A stretch of 64,000 bases of DNA from JAFDZW01 sp964404255 (lineage in GTDB: Bacteria > Bacteroidota > Ignavibacteria > Palsa-1295). The position numbers and the translations under genes were made by a program. The DNA lies in contig CAYOJJ010000008.1 in the NCBI GenBank assembly GCA_964404255.1, positions 62,001 through 126,000 on the forward strand, given 5' to 3'. Position 1 is the stretch's first letter, and each line of letters begins with the position of its first letter. Shown in pieces: positions 40,819 through 48,551 of the stretch. The notes below the pieces were generated by a model. It was not told where the DNA came from, made no database searches, and worked only from the letters and a program-made list of their open reading frames with translations.

Positions 40819-42150
40819 TTACTCGGTTTCCGATCCGGTTACTTCTTTAGCATCCGAACGCATCGTGGTCAGCTTGAAGCCTGCTTTTTCGGCAAGCGAT
40901 TCGAGCTCCTGATCGGCTTGTTGCAGTTCGGTTTCGAGCATGGTCCTGATCTCGCGTACTTTCTCCGAAGTCATTCCCTTGACCGAAAGTAATACTTCTT
41001 CCGGTGCATTGAGGAATTCACGGGCAGTATCGATACGCGATTTGATGAGCTCAGTATAGAGATCGAGCCCAAGCTCATCGCGGAATTCGATAAGCTCGAT
41101 ATCTTCTTCATCGCGGGCTTCTTTTACGAGATTGATCTGGTAACCGGTAAGCCGCGAAGCAAGACGGACATTCTGTCCCTGCTTTCCGATAGCAAGCGAT
41201 ACCTGATCATCGGAAACAAGGGCGGTAGCAGTATGATGTTCTTCGTCAAGGCTAACGGAAATCAGCTTTGCCGGCGAAAGAGCGCGGGCAAGAAACATTT
41301 CCGGGTCATCAGCCCAAGGAATAACATCGATGCTTTCATTAGCAAGTTCGCGAACGATAGAATGGATACGAACTCCCTTCATACCTACACAGGCTCCTAC
41401 CGGATCGATACGATCGTCGTTTGATTCGACAGCTACTTTTGCGCGTTCGCCTGGTTCGCGGGCAATGGCTTTGATGGTGATGAAGCCGTCATAGATTTCC
41501 GGTACTTCGATTTCCATCAGCTTTGCTAAAAATCTATTATCGGTTCTCGAAAGAATAACTACAGGAGTCGAGTTGGCCGAATTACGACGGACTTCTTTCA
41601 CCAACGCCCTGATCGTATCTCCTTTACGCCAGCGTTCGCGAGGAATCTGCTCGCTTGCCGGCAATAACAATTCACGCCGTTCATGGAGAATAAAAAGATC
41701 GCCACGGCGCTGCTGGTACACTTCCCCGACAATAATATCTCCCATCAGAGAGGAGTATTCATTGTAGAGATTATCCTTTTCGATCTCGCGGATCTTCTGA
41801 TTAAGATTCTGTTTTGCTGTAATGACCAGGCGACGACCGAAGTCTTTGGTCATTTTGATGATCTCGACGTATTCGTCACCGGCATCGAGTTCTTCACCGG
41901 ATTTTTCACGGGCCTCTTCGACAGATATTTCGACGGTCGGATTTTCAACATTCTCCACAACGGACTTTTCAAGATAAATTTCAATATCGCCCTTATCCAT
42001 GTTCATGACGATATCGAACTTTGCATCCTGACCGTATTTTTTGCGAACCATCATAGCGAACGTCTCCTCGATGACACTCATGAGGATATCGCGATCTATT
42101 CCCTTTTCGCGGACCATTTCCGCGAACGATTCGACAATTTGTGGATTCAT
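40819..42150 (-). CDS. nusA: Transcription termination/antitermination factor NusA
   Basis: RNA-polymerase-associated factor for pausing, termination and antitermination. The start is set at 42150 (MNPQIVESFAEMVREKGIDR), giving 443 residues; a TTG at 42186 would add 12 atypical residues. Visible domains are the N-terminal polymerase-binding part, an S1 domain (about 125-200, GEVYQQRRGDLFILHERREL), KH domains (RIDPVGACVGMKGVRIHSIV, VSDDQVSLAIGKQGQNVRLA) and a helix-hairpin-like C-terminal segment. Confidence 0.97.
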   Translation of the reverse strand: MNPQIVESFAEMVREKGIDRDILMSVIEETFAMMVRKKYGQDAKFDIVMNMDKGDIEIYLEKSVVENVENPTVEISVEEAREKSGEELDAGDEYVEIIKMTKDFGRRLVITAKQNLNQKIREIEKDNLYNEYSSLMGDIIVGEVYQQRRGDLFILHERRELLLPASEQIPRERWRKGDTIRALVKEVRRNSANSTPVVILSRTDNRFLAKLMEIEVPEIYDGFITIKAIAREPGERAKVAVESNDDRIDPVGACVGMKGVRIHSIVRELANESIDVIPWADDPEMFLARALSPAKLISVSLDEEHHTATALVSDDQVSLAIGKQGQNVRLASRLTGYQINLVKEARDEEDIELIEFRDELGLDLYTELIKSRIDTAREFLNAPEEVLLSVKGMTSEKVREIRTMLETELQQADQELESLAEKAGFKLTTMRSDAKEVTGSETE

Positions 42151-42261
42151 GCTTACTACAAACAAAAAACAGACTTGGTCGCCCAAAGTCTGTACCTTAA
42201 TAAAAAACAGCTTTTGAGACTAAATCAAACAGTACAAATGCAGCTAAAATTCACTATTTTA

Positions 42262-42750
42262 TCAAAAGACAACTACTTGGTGGAGCTTGGTGATTGAGGC
42301 ACGTTTTATTGTCTTTTTCTCGCCGGTTTTAACCGGCTGCCCTTTCTTCATTGTTTTACGTTCAATTATAGTAAGTTCTTTATCTGTATATGATTCCAGT
42401 AACCCATGTGTTGTTATAGGCTTCTCTTCTTTAGTAAAAGTGATCTCTAAAGATTTGCCTATACTTCGCTCTAATTGGTAATCGTATTTTATTGGTTCTT
42501 CGATTCCTGGGGATAATACATCAAGTCTATAATTAATATTGGAATTCAAGAAAGTTTCGATCTCAGTATCGAGAGCTTTACTGATGGATTCACAATCTTC
42601 CAGCCCGACCGCTCTCGGTCCGTCAAGGACGATCTCCAGTACTGGGCGAGCGTCGCTTCCACGGGCAGTAAAATGCAGTACCTCAAGCCCCCTCCCTCTG
42701 GCAAGAGTGGTCGCTTTTTCAAGAATATGCTGCTTCTGAACTTCAGTCAT
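42262..42750 (-). CDS. rimP: Ribosome maturation factor RimP
   Basis: Assists 30S assembly. The 162 residues include LEIVLDGPRAVGLEDCESIS, LDTEIETFLNSNINYRLDVL and the signature VLSPGIEEPIK (family form VSSPG-x-x-RPL/-PI). The ATG overlaps the stop of the upstream OmpA-family gene (ATGA), coupling an envelope gene to the nusA operon. A 111-nt gap to the nusA start shows no clear terminator. Confidence 0.92.
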   Translation of the reverse strand: MTEVQKQHILEKATTLARGRGLEVLHFTARGSDARPVLEIVLDGPRAVGLEDCESISKALDTEIETFLNSNINYRLDVLSPGIEEPIKYDYQLERSIGKSLEITFTKEEKPITTHGLLESYTDKELTIIERKTMKKGQPVKTGEKKTIKRASITKLHQVVVF

Positions 42751-44306
42751 TTTTTGTCTGAAAAATTAATGATCCTGAATTCAACCCTTCGGTTTTTTTG
42801 GCGTCCTTCTGGGGTTGCATTATCGGCAACGGGGACGGTAGGTCCGTACCCTTGAGCCTCTAATCGGTCGCTACTGATACCCTTACTGACCAGATAAGAA
42901 ACCACCGCTTTGGCTCGCTCAGCAGAGAGGGCCATGTTTAATTCATCGGTACCAAGCGAATCGGTATGGCCTTCTATCCGGATCACCCATGAAGGATTCG
43001 CTTTCATTAGATCGGCCAATTTGTCTAAGGAGTAGAACGATTCCGGACGTAGGGTCGCCTGATTAAGATCAAAGAAGATATCTTCCAAGGTAGCGGTACT
43101 GCCAATGGCAACACTATCGAGAATAAGAGTTATGGAAGTATCGGAAAACTCGCTGAAATTAGTTAGATCGACTTCAGTACTAAAGGGTAAATATCCGGGA
43201 GATGAGACGGAAAGGCGGTAGCGGCGTCCTGAAGCCAGGATCAAAGAAAATTCTCCAAGTCCTTCAGAAGATTCCGAACTCGAAAGCTCCATGTTCTGCT
43301 CCATATCGGTCGCAACGATGAGGGCATGGACTTGCTCACCTCTTCTATTCATCACTTCCCCCTCAAGAAGCATTACAGGGTCCGGACGTTCATCCAGGTA
43401 TAATGGTATCTTATATAGATCAAGATGATTGTTGCCGTTAGAGGAAGAAAAGTAAGCCTCGCTGCCAGATGCCGGGAGACTGTAATAAGCATCCATTCCG
43501 GTGGTATTGATGTCTTCTCCTAAATTTTTTGGGGTTGTCCAATTTACCCAGGAATCGTCAAGGCGTTTGACCATATAGACATCTGCTTCTCCATATCCTT
43601 TCTGGCCCCGGGACGAAAAATATAATGTTTTGCTATCGGCTGCAAGAAAAGGAGCAAACTCGTCTTCAAAGGTATTAATAATAACTCCGAGGTTTTGGGG
43701 CGGTCCGTAGAGATTTTTCGAGCGGTCGATCACCTTGCAAACATATAGATCGAGTTTGCCAAAGCTATCATCACGTTCGATAGAAACGACAATATAGTCC
43801 CGATTCACACTTATACACTGCGAAGAAAGAGCATTTGAATTTGAATACTGCTGAATAGTGATCGGCGAGATAGTCCACTTATTAGAACTATCACGCCGGG
43901 CAAAGCAAAGCCCGCTCGTAGGATTATACGTAAAATTTTTAATAAAGAGGGTGCGTCCATCTGCCGAAACACCGGAAATAGCATCGTTACCTATGGAATT
44001 GATCGGCAAGCCAAGATTTTTGGGAGCAGACCACATTCCACTCGGCAGCAATTTAGAATAGTAACAATCCTGCAGATGATCGTCGCCGATATTCAAGGGA
44101 TGATCCTTCCCCATTGTAAAGAATAGCAACTTGCCATTTGGAGAGATGATCGGTGCGAGTTCGGAATAGGAAGAATTGATCAAGCGGCCAAGCCATATTT
44201 TCTTCCGGGGTTTCTTATGATCTGGGGACGGAGAATCCTGTGAGAAACACGGCCGGATGGCAAGAAACAAGAAGATACCAAACAGACAATAGCGAAGCTT
44301 TACCAA
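42747..44306 (-). CDS. OmpA-family protein with PD40 beta-propeller repeats
   Basis: A 519-residue exported protein. The start is set at the TTG at 44306: it gives a good signal peptide (VKLRYCLFGIFLFLAIRPCF) and avoids the tRNA-Cys gene, which covers the first ATG of the frame at 44378. The mature part has PD40/WD40-like propeller repeats (about residues 40-270; ELAPIISPNGKLLFFTMGKD, DEFAPFLAADSKTLYFSSRG), a small beta-sandwich (about 300-385), and an OmpA peptidoglycan-binding domain (about 405-515; IRIEGHTDSLGTDELNMALS, RVEFRI). Such proteins tether the outer membrane to peptidoglycan in Bacteroidota. It overlaps rimP by 4 nt. Confidence 0.9.
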   Translation of the reverse strand: MVKLRYCLFGIFLFLAIRPCFSQDSPSPDHKKPRKKIWLGRLINSSYSELAPIISPNGKLLFFTMGKDHPLNIGDDHLQDCYYSKLLPSGMWSAPKNLGLPINSIGNDAISGVSADGRTLFIKNFTYNPTSGLCFARRDSSNKWTISPITIQQYSNSNALSSQCISVNRDYIVVSIERDDSFGKLDLYVCKVIDRSKNLYGPPQNLGVIINTFEDEFAPFLAADSKTLYFSSRGQKGYGEADVYMVKRLDDSWVNWTTPKNLGEDINTTGMDAYYSLPASGSEAYFSSSNGNNHLDLYKIPLYLDERPDPVMLLEGEVMNRRGEQVHALIVATDMEQNMELSSSESSEGLGEFSLILASGRRYRLSVSSPGYLPFSTEVDLTNFSEFSDTSITLILDSVAIGSTATLEDIFFDLNQATLRPESFYSLDKLADLMKANPSWVIRIEGHTDSLGTDELNMALSAERAKAVVSYLVSKGISSDRLEAQGYGPTVPVADNATPEGRQKNRRVEFRIINFSDKK

Positions 44307-44320
44307 CGTTCTTAAGATTG

Positions 44321-44392
44321 AGGCGCCGATCAGATTCGAACTGATGAATGGAGCTTTTGCAGAGCTCTGCCTTACCACTTGGCTACGGCGCC
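44321..44392 (-). tRNA. tRNA-Cys (anticodon GCA)
   Basis: The minus strand folds into a full cloverleaf. The 7-bp acceptor stem pairs GGCGCCG with CGGCGCC; the D arm is GCC-loop-GGC; the anticodon arm is GAGCT-CTGCAAA-AGCTC, giving GCA (Cys); the T arm is ATCAG-TTCGAAT-CTGAT. The CCA end is not encoded. It lies upstream of the OmpA-rimP-nusA genes and overlaps the open frame of the OmpA gene. In E. coli a tRNA gene (metY) also precedes rimP-nusA-infB. Confidence 0.95.
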
Positions 44393-44397
44393 ATTTT

Positions 44398-44431
44398 CAA
44401 AAAAGCCAACTCATAAAAGAAAATTAGTTGG
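44398..44431 (-). terminator. Probable terminator after the SDR gene
   Basis: On the minus strand CCAACT (44431-44426) pairs with AGTTGG (44411-44406) across a 14-nt loop and is followed by CTTTTTT. It ends 6 nt before the tRNA-Cys, which leaves little room for a separate tRNA promoter. Confidence 0.6.
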
Positions 44432-44442
44432 TAGAGTTCCCT

Positions 44443-45207
44443 TTAGTGGCGCGCAACACCACCATCGACATTAATTGTTTGTCCTGTTATGATTGCAGAA
44501 TCCTCAGAAGATAAGAATGAGACTACTGCAGCAATATCTTCCGGGGTTTCCATTGCAGCGATCGCCTGCTGCGGTAAAACGTATTCGAGCATCGATGAAC
44601 CAAGTTTCGAATCGGCCGGCCGCTGAGTAGCTGTAAGCCCTACCGTTACGGCATTCACTGTTATCCCGAAGCGCCCTACTTCGGAAGCGAGTGCCCTGGT
44701 AAAGCCGATAATACCCATTTTACTGGTGATGTAATGTGTCAGGTACGGAGTACCAAGCCAAACGGTATCGCTCGAAAGATTAATAATACGACCGAACTGT
44801 CGTTCCTTCATAAACGGCAGTGCACCCTTACACATAAGAAATAAACCATTCAGATTTACATTAATGACATCAGACCATCGTTCGAACGATAATAGTTCGA
44901 ACGGCTCTTCATCATAAATACCGGCGTTATTGACCAGAATATCAAGATGACCATACATACTACGGACTCGATCCATTACTGAAGTTACATCCCGCTGCTT
45001 GGTAATATCGGCCTGAACATATAATGGAGCAAGATTGCCCGAAGCGGCAATAGCATCGATGGTTTCTGAGGCCGAAGCAATATCGGCGATCACGACCTGC
45101 GCACCTTCATCGGCGAGTCGTTCGGCCATCGCTCGCCCATTTCCAATTGCCGCGCCAGTAACCAGTGCAACCTTTCCTTCATGCCTTCGTGTAAGCTTCA
45201 AGTTCAT
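44443..45207 (-). CDS. Short-chain dehydrogenase/reductase (SDR)
   Basis: A classical SDR of 254 residues. It has the NAD(P)-binding LVTGAAIGNGRAMAERLADE (about 15-34), the acidic residue after strand two (VVIADI) that favours NAD, the NNAG motif, and the catalytic Ser/Tyr/Lys (INLSSDTVW; YITSK). The C-terminal ITGQTINVDGGVA is typical of 3-oxoacyl-ACP reductase-like SDRs. The substrate is unknown. It is divergent from an ABC ATPase gene over only 34 nt. Confidence 0.9.
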   Translation of the reverse strand: MNLKLTRRHEGKVALVTGAAIGNGRAMAERLADEGAQVVIADIASASETIDAIAASGNLAPLYVQADITKQRDVTSVMDRVRSMYGHLDILVNNAGIYDEEPFELLSFERWSDVINVNLNGLFLMCKGALPFMKERQFGRIINLSSDTVWLGTPYLTHYITSKMGIIGFTRALASEVGRFGITVNAVTVGLTATQRPADSKLGSSMLEYVLPQQAIAAMETPEDIAAVVSFLSSEDSAIITGQTINVDGGVARH

Positions 45208-45241
45208 GTAGTATATTTACAGTTTATCGTCTGATTCATTA

Positions 45242-46180
45242 ATGGAATATGTTGTAACAACCGATTCGCTTTCAAAACGTTTCGGAGATGGCCCAAAAGT
45301 TATTCCCGCGTTGCAGGGAGTTTCAATTTCCGTGCGTAAAGGAGAGATCTATTCCCTCCTCGGACCTAATGGCGCCGGGAAAACGACATTCATCAAATGT
45401 ATGCTCGGTATAGTCTTCCCTTCCGGTGGCCGCGGGTTCATGCTCGGCGAACCATTCGGTTCGATCAAAGCAAAACGCTTTATCGGGTATTTACCAGAGA
45501 ATCATCGATATCCATTGCATTTAACCGGTGAGCAAGTCTTACGGTATTTCGGTAAGCTCTCGGAAGTCGCTCCTTACATTCTGGAAACAAGAATAACCGA
45601 AACGCTTGGCCTGGTTGGTATGAGCGAGTGGCGCAATACGAAGGTGCGTAAGTATTCTAAAGGAATGATGCAGCGCCTTGGGCTTGCCCAGGCCCTTATT
45701 AATGATCCGGAGCTTATTATTCTCGATGAACCTACCGATGGCGTCGATCCAGTCGGTCGTAAGGAAATCCGCGATGTACTTTCCCATCTGAAAGAACAGG
45801 GCAAGACCGTATTTCTTAACTCTCACCTGCTTTCCGAAGTTGAGAAAGTATCGGATAGAGTGGCTATTATGCGCCAAGGTACGGTAATAACAGAAGGTAC
45901 AGTTCAAGGTCTCACTTCCCAGAAAGACAGCTATGATCTATCGGTTTCGACCGAGCAGACCGATCAGGCCAAACAAATTCTTTCCGGCAGTGTGCTTTCT
46001 TCCGGTGAACAAAATATTACTATCGAATGCGCCTCGGTAGAAGAGCTTAATGCCTGTATCGATAAGCTGCGTGCGGCAGGCGTTCTTATCACCGGTCTAT
46101 CGCAAAAGCGTTCGTCGCTGGAAGATCTCTTCCTGCAACTCATTGGTAATTCGGATGTTCAACGAGCCACCTTATCCTGA
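45242..46180 (+). CDS. ABC transporter ATP-binding protein
   Basis: Cytoplasmic ATPase of an ABC-2 type exporter, 312 residues. Walker A is LGPNGAGKTTFIK (about 40-52), the signature YSKGMMQRLGLAQAL, Walker B LIILDEPTDGVDP; the final hundred residues (about 220-312) form the extra domain seen in the CcmA/NatA-type ATPases. Its membrane partner follows after 8 nt. Substrate unknown; export of a lipid, polysaccharide or small molecule is possible. Confidence 0.93.
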   Translation: MEYVVTTDSLSKRFGDGPKVIPALQGVSISVRKGEIYSLLGPNGAGKTTFIKCMLGIVFPSGGRGFMLGEPFGSIKAKRFIGYLPENHRYPLHLTGEQVLRYFGKLSEVAPYILETRITETLGLVGMSEWRNTKVRKYSKGMMQRLGLAQALINDPELIILDEPTDGVDPVGRKEIRDVLSHLKEQGKTVFLNSHLLSEVEKVSDRVAIMRQGTVITEGTVQGLTSQKDSYDLSVSTEQTDQAKQILSGSVLSSGEQNITIECASVEELNACIDKLRAAGVLITGLSQKRSSLEDLFLQLIGNSDVQRATLS

Positions 46181-46188
46181 AAAAATTT

Positions 46189-47037
46189 ATGCAGCAATTC
46201 TTAGCTATTATTGAAGAGACGTTCCGCGAAGCCCGGGCAAAGAAAACCTTAATAGGATTCTTTATATTCTCGACAATAATCATTATAATTACTTTCTTTG
46301 TCTTCCAGAATTCATCGGTTCAGGAGGCAATGCAGAAGCTTGAAACTGCTACACCGGGCGGAGCGCACCAATCGCTTGGAGCGGCGATTGTTCAGGTCAC
46401 GGTGCTGAATATTTTTTATACCTTCCTCTCCGCGATCCTTTATTTTATGACCGTTTGCGTCGGTATTTTTGCAACGACCGGGTTTATTACTTCGCAATTG
46501 GAGAAAGGCACGATAGATCTCTTACTTTCGAAACCCGTTTCGAGATCGAAGTATATACTGGGTCGGTATGTCGCTTGCCTGCTGATCATTCTGCTCGAAG
46601 TCTCCTGGTTTATCCTCGGTATGTGGATCGTTACATCACTGGGGCTCGGAAATTGGAATCCGGCCTTTTTGCTGAGTATAATTTTTATACTACTGGGGTT
46701 TGCGGGTATTTATTCCGTAGTAGTCTTAATAAGCATACTTTCCAGGTCGAGCGCTCTTTCGATCATCGTGGGTATAGGCCTGTTTTTTCTTTCCGGCTTA
46801 ATTGCACTCGGCCATGCCATCGAAAATTTTGTGAGCACATCGTCGAGTTCTACCACGCTCACAAAGATCGCCAACGTGTTGTATTATATTTTTCCACAGG
46901 CAACCGATATGAGCAATAATATGAAAAATGTGGTCTTCGGGCAACCGGTGGATTGGCTGCCGATCGGTCTTATTATTTTACTTTCGGGAGTATATCTGGG
47001 AGGAGCTATTGCCATTTTCAATAAAAAAGAGTATTGA
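46189..47037 (+). CDS. ABC-2 type transporter permease
   Basis: A 282-residue membrane protein with about six hydrophobic segments. It starts cytoplasmic (MQQFLAIIEETFREARAKKT), has a first helix near 20-38 and a periplasmic loop, and carries the family segment GTIDLLLSKPVSRSKYILGR (about 104-123). It pairs with the preceding ATPase. The substrate cannot be inferred from its neighbours prfB and phhB. Confidence 0.88.
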   Translation: MQQFLAIIEETFREARAKKTLIGFFIFSTIIIIITFFVFQNSSVQEAMQKLETATPGGAHQSLGAAIVQVTVLNIFYTFLSAILYFMTVCVGIFATTGFITSQLEKGTIDLLLSKPVSRSKYILGRYVACLLIILLEVSWFILGMWIVTSLGLGNWNPAFLLSIIFILLGFAGIYSVVVLISILSRSSALSIIVGIGLFFLSGLIALGHAIENFVSTSSSSTTLTKIANVLYYIFPQATDMSNNMKNVVFGQPVDWLPIGLIILLSGVYLGGAIAIFNKKEY

Positions 47038-47078
47038 GGGTGTGACCTTTCCCTCGCTCTTTGCGTTTGAACCTCCCT

Positions 47079-48237
47079 ATGTCAGAACTAATTGCCATCT
47101 CAATTGCCGATCTGCGTGCCCGCCTCGCAGAGCTCGGCGACTCTCTTTGACCTTTCTGTAAAAGAAAAGCGAATCGCTTCGCTTGAAGAACAATCCTTTT
47201 CACCTGATTTCTGGAACGACCAACGCGCTGCCCAAAAGGTAATGCAGGAGCTTACCCGTTTGAAAAAAGAACGGGACGAGTTCCAGCAGCTAAAATCCCG
47301 TGTCGATGATACCGATGCGCTGGTCGAGCTTGCCGAAGAAGATCCTTCCCTTGCCGATCAGGTAAATAGCGAACTTAAGGAAATTGAGGAAGCACTGAGT
47401 GCTCAGGAAGTAGCCGTTATGCTCTCCGGAGTTGACGATCACAAAGATGCTATCCTCACGATCAATGCCGGCCAGGGTGGTACCGAGGCGCAGGATTGGG
47501 CGGAAATGCTTGAACGTATGTATACCCGCTGGGGTGAGCGTAATGGATATAAAGTATCCATGATGGACGAACTCCCGGGTGAAGGTGCCGGTATTAAATC
47601 GGCTACGCTTGAAATTAAGGGTGAAAATGCCTTTGGGTATTTGAAAGCCGAAAGCGGTGTACACCGTCTGGTACGTATTTCTCCTTACGATGCCAACGCC
47701 CGCCGTCATACCAGCTTTGCAAGTGTCTATGCCTATCCCGTAATTGAAGAAGGTAACGAAGAGATCGTAATAAATCCGGCCTTCTTACAACGTGATACTT
47801 ACCGTTCCGGTGGTAAGGGAGGTCAGAACGTTAATAAGGTAGAAACCGCAGTCCGCCTTACCTATAAATATACCGATTCCACCGGTAAAGACCATTTAGT
47901 AGTTGCTGCCTGTCAGGAAGAACGTTCGCAGTTGCAGAACGGCGAGCGAGCTATGAAGATGCTTAAGAGCCGCATTGCTGCAATTATCCGCGAAATTGAA
48001 GAAGCTCGAATTGCAGCGATTGAAGGCAATAAAATGAAGGCTTCCTGGGGGGCGCAAATCCGCTCGTATGTCTTTCAACCTTATACTATGGTAAAAGATC
48101 ATCGCACCAAATACGCCAAAACCGATGTGCAGGCCGTCATGAATGGAGAGATCACTGAATTCATGAAGACCTACCTCCTCTATGTAGGTGGTAAGCTTAA
48201 GGTGGCCGAAGGTGGCGATGAGGATGATATGGATTAA
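47079..48237 (+). CDS. prfB: Peptide chain release factor 2, programmed +1 frameshift
   Basis: Terminates translation at UGA and UAA. The gene starts at the ATG at 47079 (MSELIAISIADLRARLAELG) and meets an in-frame TGA at 47148-47150 in the classical context CTT TGA C; a +1 shift joins 47079-47147 to 47149-48237 and gives 385 residues. This is the known RF2 autoregulation: scarce RF2 favours the shift. The stimulatory Shine-Dalgarno-like site of E. coli is poorly conserved here (GGCGAC at the same place). RF2 motifs are SPF (here ISPYDANARRH) and the catalytic GGQ in YRSGGKGGQNVNKVETAVRL. Confidence 0.96.
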
Positions 48238-48257
48238 TAACTATTATAAAAGATAGT

Positions 48258-48551
48258 ATGGAAGAGAAAGCTATGAAACGGTTGGATTATTCGGATATTA
48301 TTGCAAAGCTGCAACAAGGCTGGACCTTTAACCCCGATAAAAATGAGATTGAAAAAGACTTCGATCTCGGGAATTTCAAAGCCTGTGCTGCTTTTATATC
48401 TAAAGTAGCCGACGCTGCCGAAGAGCTGGATCATCACCCGGATCTATTTTTGCACGATTACAAAATGGTTCGGGTATCGATAGCTACGCATGCGGCAGGC
48501 GGAATTACCGATCTGGATTTTACCCTTGCAAAAAAGATAGATGCGCTCTAA
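48258..48551 (+). CDS. phhB: Pterin-4a-carbinolamine dehydratase
   Basis: A 97-residue member of the PCD/DCoH family that recycles the pterin product of aromatic amino acid hydroxylases; it may also act on molybdopterin-type pterins. The active-site segment is ELDHHPDLFLHDYKMVRVSI followed by THAAGGITDLDF. Its last 11 nt overlap the start of the aminopeptidase gene. No hydroxylase is in the window, so the substrate pathway is open. Confidence 0.9.
   Translation: MEEKAMKRLDYSDIIAKLQQGWTFNPDKNEIEKDFDLGNFKACAAFISKVADAAEELDHHPDLFLHDYKMVRVSIATHAAGGITDLDFTLAKKIDAL

Noticed and set aside
47092..47148. Reading prfB as starting at 47092 in the main frame
   Set aside because: The upstream ATG at 47079 plus the CTT TGA C site give the known RF2 arrangement with a proper N terminus; the residues from 47092 to the shift site in the main frame resemble nothing.
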